Position numbers and translations under genes: made by a program
Shown here: one piece after another, positions 11,522 to 21,456 of the stretch
Numbering within the stretch: the first letter of the stretch is position 1
Layout of the letters: each line of letters begins with the position of its first letter
Notes under the pieces: generated by a model
The model's input: the letters and a program-made list of their open reading frames with translations, nothing else
Told to the model about the DNA's origin: nothing
The model's database searches: none
Origin: Dimargaris cristalligena
Lineage: Eukaryota > Kickxellomycota > Dimargaritomycetes > Dimargaritales > Dimargaritaceae
DNA length: 39,236 bases
Assembly: GCA_027576995.1 (NCBI GenBank)
Contig: JANBQC010000247.1
Location: 1-39,236 of the forward strand
Direction of reading: 5' to 3'

Positions 11522-12054
11522 GGTGTGGGAAGGATAGGCCAGCGAAACGGTCGCTTAGGTACGAACGAGGTGTGGGTGAGCTGGTTATGGGTATACGAGG
11601 TCGAAGCGGCACCTGTGGGCTGAATTGGGAGGGTTCGAAGTCGGAGCAAGGGTGGAAAATGAATACGATGTGTCGAGGCAGCTGGAAGCACAGTGTAGCC
11701 AGGTATCTACCACCTCGTGGTAATTGTTGGCAAGTAAAAAATGGGTATATGGGCCCACTAGGGAATGGGGCTAATTGGGAATGTAGATGGGGTAGGAAGA
11801 TAGTTAGATATTGCCAATTACGCTAGTAGGGACCGAAACCGCCTACTTATGAAATAATGGAAAAGCTGCTTAATTTGGCAAAATAGTCAGTGGTAGTATA
11901 GGTCGAAAAACCACCGAATGAGCCTTAGGTTTCCCTAATATTTACTATGCTATGTAATATTCTTTTTTTTTTCGATTAGAGGAAATATCGAGGTGTAACC
12001 CTTTGATCAATCCTTTGGCAATGTGCTTTTGAAATGTAGAAATATCGACATTGG

Positions 12055-12062
12055 TCACGTGA
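12055..12062. promoter_or_regulatory. TCACGTGA E-box palindrome upstream of DBP4
   Basis: The octamer is 534 bp upstream of the helicase ATG (minus strand). It is identical to the site before POLE2, and two CACGTG cores occur again near 15,144-15,169. A Cbf1- or bHLH-type factor is the usual reader; this is inferred. Confidence 0.3.
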
Positions 12063-12246
12063 TTAACCTTTATATGTGAAGAATCATAAGTAGCCGGTGC
12101 AGACGAAATGTGGCCACCCAATTCTCAAACAACAAGATTACACGCCATTATTGGCCCGAATACTAAAAGCACAGGCAAAATAGCACTCACTCTCAAAAGC
12201 CGGTGAGTGAACCAAGGGAGATTAACTTGTAAATATGTCGACCCCA

Positions 12247-12836
12247 TTATACCCAGCTAGCCAAGTGATAATCGGTAGAAGCCCCCATTGGAACATCAAC
12301 CACCACCATTATGACATTTTCACCACAAACACTGACAGCTACTTGAAATAAATAAATACCTGGAGATTTCATTTCATAAATCGGCTTCAGCCCAGGCCAT
12401 CCCAGTTTGGTAACTCTCGCTGCACGAGTTAGCACCAAGTCCACATTTCTCATAGGCTGTACTATTAATCTATGAGCCCAACCAAAACTATCACGCACCA
12501 ATTTAGTGTCTCAACACTCATTGCCTCGACTTCATTTCTGGTCCATTGGGTGCCTGATTAGGCAACGGGCGTACTCCGTGAAGAGCATCTTATGAAACGG
12601 CAGGTCTGACAACTATACCACTCAACATATTGCGATCCCAATAAATCGTATGTGAATGTGGTCAAGGTATGACCAAGGAAATTGACTGTGATTGGGAAAA
12701 ACGAGACAGGTGAAAGCCACCCACGCATATGACATCCCTCATACAAGTTATATGTCGAAAAGTGGTTCAGAGTCACCCATGTCGAACCAGGATTGGCCTG
12801 CGAATATGGAAATATCGTCATTGCAGATTGGGACAC
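12247..12836 (-). pseudogene. Possible coding remnant, two frames, unknown
   Basis: Two minus-strand frames, 12,836-12,558 and 12,501-12,247, run in sequence but in different phases. Neither has a good ATG at its head. The residues look structured (VNFLGHTLTTFTYDLLG, YSCQTC; and IYLFQVAVSVCGENVIMVVVD), suggesting beta-rich segments with paired cysteines. They may be exons of an uncalled gene or a decayed one. No family is recognised, and chance frames remain possible. Confidence 0.2.
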
Positions 12837-13262
12837 CTTCTAAATCTAGAGGTGACATAATAGTGAGAAAGGAGCCTTCGAATGCAAACCCCAACGGAAA
12901 TCTCATTCAAAAGCCAACTATAGTGCAAATACTCAGGCAATTATTGGATAATAATGGGGGGGGGATGTGAAAGTTATACAAAGGTCCTTCGTACGTGGGA
13001 CTGTCGCAAATGCAAATCATACATGACTCTTTAACCATCAGATCTATAGCTATGCGCTGATACAGACAACATCCGAGGGGGATTCCGCTTGAACCAGGTA
13101 AATATAACCAAAAACTATCATATCAGATTTGGGCATGTATGAGAAATGGTAGTGGGAAATAATGAGAGGTAATTCACATTCTTGGTGTAAAGCACACTAG
13201 ACCACTTCTCGACGAACACTTAAATCTAGGCAACCCCAAATAAACAGGACATTCCCTGTCAG

Positions 13263-13270
13263 TATAAAAG
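13263..13270 (+). promoter_or_regulatory. TATA box of the 13,396 gene
   Basis: TATAAAAG, 126 bp before the ATG at 13,396, with a pyrimidine-rich leader in between (CACCTCCACCCACA). Confidence 0.6.
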
Positions 13271-13395
13271 CGTATCTATAACCCGCACCTCCACCCACAT
13301 AATCATCATCCCAGGGCTTTACATTCTCGTCTACCACCCCTAATCTCCCCCCAATTAAGTATCGCTCAGCATTTCCTCGAAAAAGTGACTAAGCC

Positions 13396-14743
13396 ATGTT
13401 TAAGTTGACCTACTTCTTGCTTGCGCTACCGGCCATCGGCATGCTAGCTCCAACTCTATTGGGCTCCCCTGTTCCGGAGCAGGACTATCATCCTTACCTC
13501 CCGATTGGGCGGCCCCAATCCGGCCCAACCCCCACTATCGAGAATGTACGCCTAACCAGAGCAGCAGCCGCTGAACTTGAACGACGACTAGACGAAGCCG
13601 GAATTGCCGTTCCCCTAATTGGCGACAATGGTAGTACGCCAATCCCACAGCTCACGCCTCAACAGACTGCCATCGCTCTGCAATTCCTACAGGAAATGCT
13701 AAGACACCAAGACGCCTCCCTCTTGTCCGTTCAGCCCGAAGGTCAGTTGGATGGCATATTAGCTGAAATCAGGGGAGCTGATGAAATTACTGAAGCGGTA
13801 AGTTTAACCCCATGGCTGTCTAGATCCCGATATGAAAGGTACGGTTGGTGTCGAATGCAAGTGATATATAATTTAAATGGTGCTATTTAATTGATCTAGC
13901 CCCTGGGGCTCCAATGTACATACATGCGCTTAACTTTGCATCTCCCCATTATCAGATAGATGCAAACTAGTTTCTGGAACTACCTTTTTCAAGCCCAGCT
14001 GGCACCCGATGATAACCAAGACATCCGGGTATTTTTCGCTACTGTCCCCCAATCTAAGACCAAGAAACTCATCTACGACTACGTTCTCGGAAATCAAATC
14101 TCGTTTGATTTGGAGGAAGGCGATGGAAATAGTGTTGAAACGATTTCCCTTCAGCACAGCGTTCCCCCCCCGGCTTTTTCGCTTGGGTCATTCCGATCTG
14201 GTCATAGTGCTATTAACTCACGTTGAAGATATTATGCATGAGTTTGTGCAAACTCATCAATTTACGGAGAGCGATGCCCCCGACTTCATTATTGGGGTCT
14301 TTTTAGCCTGGCAGGCCCAGTTGAATGGGTCGGTGAAGGTGATGGCGGTTCAGGGGGACGTTGACTCTCTGTAGAAATTTTTCAATGTTTTTTTTTTGCA
14401 ACTTGACCTGCCCTTGGATATTTTTACCTCGGCCATGTGGGTGTTTTGGTTCAACCAACCCACCGCCGTCCAGTTGTTAATGGCCCGGGTGGAAGATGCG
14501 AGTAATTTATACCCAGGTCGGACAAACCTCTATCCCTATTTGCTAGACTGGTGTCATCCCAAAGCCGGAAACACCAAGGAGGAAATGCGCTGCACTATTT
14601 TGGCTGAACAGGTAACGACCTTTAACTCGGGACACTTTTTCAATGAATTCCCTCAGGCCGGACAACTCTTGGAAACCCAAACGGGCGTGGACCAGGAAGC
14701 TATTTTGAATGTGATGGAAAATCAGCTGATGTTCACTTTATAA
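13396..14743 (+). pseudogene. Signal-peptide protein gene with frameshift and in-frame stop
   Basis: Exon 1 (13,396-13,797, donor GTAAGT) encodes a clear signal peptide (YFLLALPAIGMLAPTLLG), a Pro-rich linker and a helical Ala/Glu/Leu segment, 134 residues. The acceptor CAGATAG opens exon 2 at 13,960 in phase 0. That frame runs to about 14,168, where a C8 run lies; the protein-like reading then moves to another frame (LVIVLLTHVEDIMHEF, then IIGVFLAWQAQLNGSVKV). It meets TAG at 14,372, after which the same frame continues with convincing coding to 14,743 (FTSAMWVFWFNQP, then YPYLLDWCHP). Either the gene is dead by one indel and one nonsense change, or the C8 indel is a base-calling error and the TAG belongs to a 36-nt intron. 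The protein is unrecognised; a strong TATA box precedes it. Confidence 0.6.
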
Positions 14744-15143
14744 TTAAGCTGATTAGAGTGTCTTTAGGATAGGTGATGAAGTGCAGTTGACACGCCCTTC
14801 TAACACAATGTGGTATATACAACTATTGCCACATTTGGTCTAACTTATTTTTCGGGTCCATCGGAGCTTTGGTACATAATGTATGGCTACCTACCCTATA
14901 TATGATCTTTATCACATTTGCCTACGGGTTTTGCCATTAAAATGCAATTTTGACAATACCGATCCATTCGGGGTATTGCCCAATTGGCCCCGTTAGAGCG
15001 TGCCAATCTTGTGGCTTCATTTTATGTAGCTATGAGGTTTATAATTCAAACATGGCAATGGTTCAAATATGGGTTTATTGAGTGACTTTGTGACAAAGAA
15101 GGACTCCAGAAAAGCCCTGTAAGAGAAGGTTCTAGAGTTATAT

Positions 15144-15169
15144 CACGTGGTATATAAATTGTACACGTG
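15144..15169. promoter_or_regulatory. Two CACGTG boxes flanking a TATA-like motif
   Basis: CACGTG at 15,144-15,149 and 15,164-15,169, start to start 20 bp (about two helical turns), with TATATAAA between them. The arrangement is nearly symmetric (ATCACGTGG and ACACGTGAT). The nearest downstream plus-strand gene starts 900 bp away, so the target is unclear. Confidence 0.35.
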
Positions 15170-16016
15170 ATACTATTTAGGTTACTTTTTTTATCCAATG
15201 GATTAGGCCAAGGTCAGGAGGAGGAGAAGGAAACTGGGATGCTCCGTGTAGTATAAAGGGGGAATCCGGCCGGGTCCCTCCTGGTATCTTAAGTTTCTCC
15301 AAACTAACTTGGTCTCCGTTTCTCCCACCTGTCCCGTATTCTGTGGGTTTCCAACCGACTATGCTCGCATGGCTTTTTCTCGAAAGCCAGCGGGGCAGGT
15401 TGCAATACTGAGGGGAAACGGGGGCTGGGGCTTTGTTTTTCGCCGACTCCTGGGTTCTTGAACCCAGCATGTAGTCGGGGAAATGGTTGAATTTGGTACA
15501 CTTAAACACCAGGGGCTTGCGTTGAGCGGGTTCGGTCGGCTATTCCGCGTTATCGGCGACTGAATCACGGGAGTGGCCCCACATTCTACCCATTCGAATT
15601 GCTATTATTATACCAGACGGCGCCGGGGGCATAGCTCAAGATTGCCATTAATTAGTTCAATATAAAATCCACCAAAATCGCAGATATTGTCTTTATATAC
15701 ATATAACTGCACATAAAAAGCACTGCATTTAGGTGCATCAAATATCATTAGGGAGTTGTAATGGACGGGGTAATGGAATGGGTTGATGGGCGGCGTAGTT
15801 GGCCAATAAATTTACCCCCATCTGATATACCAACAATAGTAATGGGGAAGTGTACAAACGGTATCTCTGACTCACTGTGGCATCTTTATCATACACAACC
15901 GTGACTGTTGAGTTGGTTTACCAGCCCTAGTCCACCAATTCGCTAACCCTCAGCCCATTTGCTTTATCTGCTCTTCGTTTCTTGGCTCCTACACCTAGGC
16001 CAGCCACTGCAGTAAA

Positions 16017-16063
16017 GTAAGCATATACTGTATTCTATATTGGCTTATAACCGTTGTTTCTAG
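16017..16063 (+). other. Possible 5' UTR intron of the CoA-transferase gene
   Basis: GTAAGC at 16,017 and TTTCTAG ending at 16,063 would form a 47-nt intron 13 bp before the ATG. The T-rich tract before the acceptor fits. Without transcript data this is only a candidate. Confidence 0.3.
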
Positions 16064-16076
16064 TGCCTTTTCTACC

Positions 16077-18347
16077 ATGGTCTATCGCCCCATTCCCAGC
16101 CCATTGTCCGCGTTGGTTCAACGGACCCGGCTCTACCCTTCCGCATTCAGTCGACTATTGGCTTCCACTCGGCCTAGACCCCTAGTGAATAATGCTCAAA
16201 GGCCTTCCTCCCTCCTTGGCAGCCTTTGGAACCGAGCCGTCAGTGGCTCTACAAGACCCTCCGTTCCTCCGAGCTCACCTCTGGACGGTATCCGAGTTCT
16301 CGATTTATCGCGGGTTCTAGCCGGTCCTTATTGCACGATGCTCTTGGGTGACCTCGGGGCCGATGTCATCAAAGTAGAACACCCGCTGCGGGGGGATGAT
16401 ACCCGTGCTTGGGGACCCCCTTTTCTCAAGTCCACTGACCACGCGGCAACGGCGGACGGTCCGGGTGAGAGTGCCTACTTTCTCTGCACTAACCGGAACA
16501 AGCGGTCCATTGCCATTGATATGAAAGCACCGTCCGGACGTCGTATCATTCACCAATTGGTCGCTAAGTGTGATGTCTTGGTGGAAAACTATATTCCGGG
16601 CAAACTCGAGGCGCTGGGGTATGGGTATGATGAGCTAAGCCGTATTAATCCCGCCCTAATCTACGCCAGTATCTCCGGTAAGCTGATCATTATGTGCCAT
16701 GGAAAATGTCCCAGCACTGGCTTGATAGACAACGGTTATCTGCCACGGTGCTGGTTGGATACAATGCCTATACTAAGGGGGGAAACATCCCAAATACATG
16801 GCTAATTAAGGGAGCTCACCGGATGTACGTTATTTATTTTCCAGGCTATGGTCAAACCGGGCCCTACGCGAATCGCCCTGGATACGATGTCATGATAGAG
16901 GTAAGTACTGCTTATATTAGCTCAGTAACTGAGAGGGTATAGATCGATATACTAATATTCTAGGTCTGATAGTGTAAACAGTTCATGCGACAACATCATT
17001 TTTTATTCTAGGGGTTCCGAAATTTATAGCGCGGCCTAATAATTATTATCACTGTTATCAATACACTTTTCTTATCGGGGCAGGCCGAGGCTGGGCTAAT
17101 GTATATTACTGGCGAAACCGATGGTCCCCCCGTCAAGGTTGGCGTAGCCATCACAGGTAAGCCTATCATTTAGTAAAAGCCGACCCAGACAGTATTTATT
17201 GGATGGGTAGATAGGCTGAATTTTTGACGGGCGGTTTCGAATAGGGTGAATACGGACGGCTCCTCCGATCCTAGGATACTATTTACGATAATGGATGTGT
17301 TAGTTTTTGCGAATCCTTTTTGAAATCGACTGTGATCCATTATCGTACCCTGCTTTAACTATTGTGTCACCATTAATATGTATATATATGGTTATACCTA
17401 AATTCAATCTAGACATCACCACCGGTAAGTATCACATCTTACTATTACGCGGAATCAAACTTGCGCTACAGATTGAGCAGACGTTACTATGCATTTTGGT
17501 GGTCATTTGGACCCAGCATGGACACGGGTCCGTCTGGTTCACTTACATAGTCAATACCCAATATACTGTATTCCCTTTGACATCGGCCGGCGCTTAATTG
17601 ATGGCATGGGCATCCGTGCCTGATATAGGTTTATACGCACATGGTGCGATTATGGCCGGACTATTGGCCCAGCAGCGTACTGGACAAGGCCAACATCTGG
17701 ACATCTCTCTAATCGACTGCCAATTAGCCGCCTTGGCCAATATTGCCAGTAGTTACCTAACCACCGGCACCGAGGCCCAACGATGGGGCACATCCCATCC
17801 ATCGATTGTCCCCTACCGGGGCTTTGCCACTGCGGATGGACATATCATTGTTGGAGGGGGCAATGACCGGCAATTCCAGTCCCTATGCCGATGCCTCGAA
17901 CTCCACCAACTGGCTGCTGATCCCCGACTGGCCACCAACCAGGGCCGGGTAGCGCACCGTGCCTTCGTCGATAAAACCATCCAAGATCGACTCCTGACCC
18001 AGTCAACCGCCCACTGGTTACGGGTCCTGGAACCTTCGGGGACTCCGTTTGCCCCAGTTAATAATTTGGACCAGACGTTTGAGCACCCTCAGGTCAAGGC
18101 CCGCCAGGTGGTGCAAACGGTAGCCCACCCCACAGCCGGGCAAGTGCCGATGGTGGGTCCCGCCGTTCGCTACAGTGCCACCCCGGCTCAAATCCGACGC
18201 CCCCCGCCTCGTCTGGGTGAGCATACGGTCGATGTGCTTACTAATGTATTGGGTTATCAACCCGATGCCATAGCCCAGCTTGTCGCTGATAATGTAGTTC
18301 GCAGTTTAGACCCAAGTGAAGGACTTGCGGCTGGTGAAGGGGAATAA
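16077..18347 (+). CDS. Class III CoA-transferase, SUGCT-like, probably mitochondrial
   Basis: Five exons: 16,077-16,677, 16,845-16,900, 17,084-17,156, 17,413-17,424 and 17,629-18,347, giving 486 residues. All donors are GTAAGT or GTAAGC; every phase closes. The first 65 or so residues are Arg/Ser/Pro-rich without acidic residues, typical of a mitochondrial presequence. The enzyme body begins [20 protein letters not shown], with [80 protein letters not shown] and the Gly loop VGGGND. This order matches the CaiB/BaiF family and best fits succinyl-CoA:glutarate-CoA transferase (SUGCT/C7orf10), which activates glutarate with succinyl-CoA. Substrate is inferred from that resemblance; another dicarboxylate is possible. 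Asp244 is the expected nucleophile position. It is tail to tail with the gene at 19,378. Confidence 0.9.
17413..17424 (+). other. 12-nt microexon at the CoA-transferase active site
   Basis: Twelve bases lie between ATCTAG and GTAAGT. With one G from exon 3 and GT from exon 5 they give Asp-Ile-Thr-Thr-Gly, closing the conserved run VAIT-D-ITTG-LYAHG. The flanking introns are 256 and 204 nt. Because 12 is a multiple of three, skipping the exon would keep frame but delete the aspartate that corresponds to the family nucleophile. Confidence 0.82.
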
Positions 18348-18613
18348 TAATGTTAGTAACGGATTAAACTTTATTCAGTTTGGGGGAATAAATCAGGCAT
18401 GTGTGGGTTTGTATAATAAACGTAATAATCAAATCGGCGGAAAGACAGGCCAATTGTAACATAGCAGACAATAAAAAGTCGGGGAAAAGTGTGCTGATAA
18501 AGGAATCAGCAGTTAGAATTACAGCAGAGGATCAACGATAGTATAGCAAGTAGTAAAGATAATATAATGGGGGGTGAACCACCCGCCATCCCGGTTCGCA
18601 TGGTGATGAAGCT

Positions 18614-19378
18614 TCAGCGCCTCCGATGACCACCACTCTTCTTGGCCTTCTTCTTTTTGGGGGATGCCGACGCCGAGCGTGGAGGGGAAGCTTTGGTGGA
18701 GGTGGGGCTGGTAGATACTTTTAGGGCACTTTTCAGCACCCCGGACTCCGAAGGCGTGGAGTGGCGACGGCGGGGCCCGACGGTGGATATTAGGGAGTGA
18801 TTGCGCACGGCAAAGGCGGTGATGGGCGTATCCACGGTCAGGCCGGTATGGGTAATCCAGTACTCCGAAGGCTGGGTGTTTTGGGGTAACTTGAGTGGCT
18901 TGACCCGGCGGGCCCGGGGCGGGGTTGGGCTAGTATGGCTACCCTCGATATCGGGCGAGGCAAGCAACTCATCTTCAGAAGACGAGGTGGGGGGCGAGGA
19001 AGGGTCAGACTGATTTAATGGAAGTCGGCGGAGATAATCCTTGGCCTTGAATAATTGAGTGAGCACCTGTTTTGGGGGCAGATATAGGATTTCGTTATGA
19101 TGGAGGTTGAAAGAAACCCGTCGGGCCGGAGACGGTTGGCGGGGGTTTGGGGAGGAGGTGGCGGCGGGTTCAGAGTCTGGCTGCTAGGGAAGTGTAAATA
19201 CATTCGGAGAGGATATCCAAGGTGATATGCATTAGACGAGAGGACACACATGAGGGGGTGGTGCTGGTTTCGTAGGAGCAAATGGCTGGTTTAGGGTTTA
19301 GGTTGCCTAGTCAAAAGGGCTTACCGAGTCGGCCAAGGCAGGACAGGACGGATAGGCGGTGGCAACTATGGCGGGCAT
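18614..19378 (-). CDS. Small basic protein with RVSF PP1-docking motif
   Basis: Two exons, 19,378-19,325 (18 codons from ATG) and 19,183-18,614, give 207 residues. The donor is GTAAGC, the acceptor CCCTAG, phase 0, and the intron is 141 nt. The motif RRVSF (39-43) fits the consensus RVxF docking motif of protein phosphatase 1 regulators. A predicted helix follows (about 47-75, NEILYLPPKQVLTQLFKAKDYL). The middle is Ser/Pro-rich with acidic SSEDE. A short conserved-looking core reads YWITHTGLTVDTP. The C-terminus is Lys/Arg-rich (SPKKKKAKK), a likely nuclear localisation signal. The family is not recognised. A PP1 regulatory or nucleolar role is inferred from motifs only. It ends 266 bp from the CoA-transferase stop. 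Confidence 0.7.
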
Positions 19379-21456
19379 TGGAACGGGGGGGAATGGAGAA
19401 AGAAGGCGGAATGGGCTAAAACCACAGAAGAGTATTTAGTTAGATAGTGTTTAATTAAGCAAGAAAGAGCAGCTATTGTGACTTTAAACCTGAAGTGAGA
19501 CCGCCAGCTAAAGTAGTCCAATCCCAATGTATGCATATATGCTATAAAGCAAGGGCATACGTGGCATCTGCGTCAGGTGAGGCCTTGATCGACTCTAGCC
19601 TATGTATGACTCAGTAGAATAATGATGCCATTAGATGGGAAGGGGGCTGGCATTTCGCCAATAGAAATAGACCGTCACATCATCAACATGTAAATAAGCG
19701 AGGAATATTGGGCTGCGCAACTCTCTCTCTCTTTCTCTCTGTGTAATCATCCCAATATAATATAGCCCAGTGATTATGCTGGGGAGCTTGCCGGAATGCG
19801 GGTCTATTGGTAAACCCTTCCTGAATCCTCCGATAAAAAACTGCGCCTTGGCTACTATTGAGCCTCCCGTTAATATAATCAAGGCTTACCAAGCAATAGT
19901 CAGCTGGCATTAACAGTATATCTAGTAGTACTGTGCAATACGTATACGTGCTAGGCGACTGTAGCTACCTGGGTTACGGATTTAGGGAAAGGACATTAAT
20001 GTGAGGGGTGTGTCCCCAAGCGAAACCGGCCAAAGTTGGAAGCCATCCTAGCCGACGCAGCTAAAGGCGAGCGAGGTGAATGGAGTAAGGGGCTGCGCGA
20101 CCGGAAGGAAGGCTGTAGAACAAAGTGGTTGGTTATGAGTCGTATGAGTACGCAGGGGATACACTCATCATCTAATCAACACAGAGCAACTACAAAGAGT
20201 TGCTTCTTGGTGACTGTTGCTTACTAAAACTGTTCTTTCTTCACAGGGTTCAGAATGAAAGGCGTAGTATACTACAAACCAGACAGATGTCAGTGACCAG
20301 ATGCCCTTTAAACCGACTCATAATTGGCTGATTATCTGGCACATAGCAATGGGAGATAGTTCGAATGCTGCACTATAAGTTAACCAACTGGCTTAGAAAT
20401 TCCTATTGTATCAGGAACAATCCTGTCTTATCAAGCACATCTATTGTCGTTAGGCCACCAACCAGCCTTACTCATGCACCATATTGATGCCAAGTAGTCC
20501 CAGTCTGACCTTATAGGCAAAACCATCCGCCGGCTGAAGTTGCACCCGTTAAATATCTAATATTCTAGCTTAGTTTCTGCCCATTTATCATTCAAAATAT
20601 GAAATCCTTTTAGTAGATTTGTTATCTATCTAATATACATTACATGAGAAATATTAAAATGTGTATATTCGATCACCAGACCAGTCCATATGAATCATTT
20701 ATTAGCCATTTTTTTCGGAGCATGCAGGTTTAAGTTTCTCCCTATTTGATTTACTGGCTCTCGTGATGAAGCTAACTAATTAGGTTCTTGGCTATAGGCA
20801 TATCATGCAATATCGGATGATTCATAATATGGGAGTAGTTCAACCAGGCTGTATAACGAAAAATCCATTTGATGAGGCAAATACTACTAGGTGAAAATAT
20901 ATATCCCACCGATTTTCCCATGCACATATCAGTTAAAACCTTATACAGCCGAGCCGAACTTTACCCATATTATTGTTTATTTGAGAAATGGTCCTTAGCC
21001 TCGTTATAAAATAATAGATGATATAAATACTGTCCCAGATAAATAATAGGGAGGTATATATTTATGCTTGGAAAGTGTGTATTTTGGTCTAGTGGTCTAT
21101 TTACACTAGACAAGATTGTAATATTTTTTTACCTATTTGTAATCGGCATAATAATTTTACATTGGTCATTATTAATGACCATCCGAAGCAGTAGCGTGAT
21201 TAACCATCCAAGCTCACCGTTCTATTCACATGGTACGAAGACGGTTCAAATTAGAAACCTCATCCCTTTATTTAACTCTCTATTGTGAGGGGCGACCGTT
21301 AAGGTCAATTTCATATACATATACCAGGATTGCAAACAATTAAAATTGGTAAAATAGGGAAATGCAACTCCAACTCTGTTGAAAGGGAAGTTATTCACAT
21401 CCACACCCGCCCACACATATATATACATATATATATATATATGAAAACACAGGTTT
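19379..21456. other. Intergenic region with MITE and microsatellites
   Basis: No convincing gene. It contains a CT-rich microsatellite at about 19,721-19,742, a MITE at 20,830-20,967 (separate entry) and a TA-rich microsatellite at about 21,417-21,442, next to the end of the SNF2 gene. Short frames here start at non-ATG codons or have low-complexity content. Confidence 0.6.
20830..20967 (+). mobile_element. MITE copy A (138 bp, TA-flanked)
   Basis: It starts TGGGAGTAGTTCAACCAGG and its end, read on the other strand, starts TGGGTAAAGTTCGGCTCGG. Both then run into GGCTGTATAA, giving imperfect terminal inverted repeats of nearly 30 bp. TA lies on each side, the target duplication of Tc1/mariner elements. 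No transposase is encoded. This copy keeps CpG at sites where copies B and D have TG or CA, so it is the youngest-looking or least methylated one. Confidence 0.8.

Larger units (their letters stand above)
11522..13395. other. Divergent intergenic region
   Basis: It separates the minus-strand helicase gene from the plus-strand gene at 13,396. Contents I can name: a TCACGTGA site at 12,055-12,062, a possible coding remnant at 12,247-12,836 and a TATA box at 13,263. The part 11,530-12,050 shows nothing beyond simple runs such as the T-run near 11,965. Confidence 0.6.
14744..16076. other. Intergenic region with one uncertain minus-strand frame
   Basis: No confident gene. A minus-strand frame of about 120 codons ends at 15,177 and reads a protein-like string (FKCTKFNHFPDYMLGS) without an ATG at its head. 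It could be an exon or remnant. A CACGTG pair flanking a TATA-like motif lies at 15,144-15,169. The right end is the upstream region of the CoA-transferase gene. Confidence 0.45.

Noticed and set aside
11078..11623. 181-codon plus-strand ORF
   Set aside because: Shadow on the opposite strand of the DBP4 helicase core; no family features.
12692..12970. 92-codon plus-strand ORF
   Set aside because: Random-looking composition, no leader or motif, opposite to a more protein-like minus frame.
17240..17275. Short similarity between SUGCT intron 3 and about 28,870 (CGAATAGGGT and AATA nearby)
   Set aside because: Only about 20 bp, without extension, so chance or a tiny relic.
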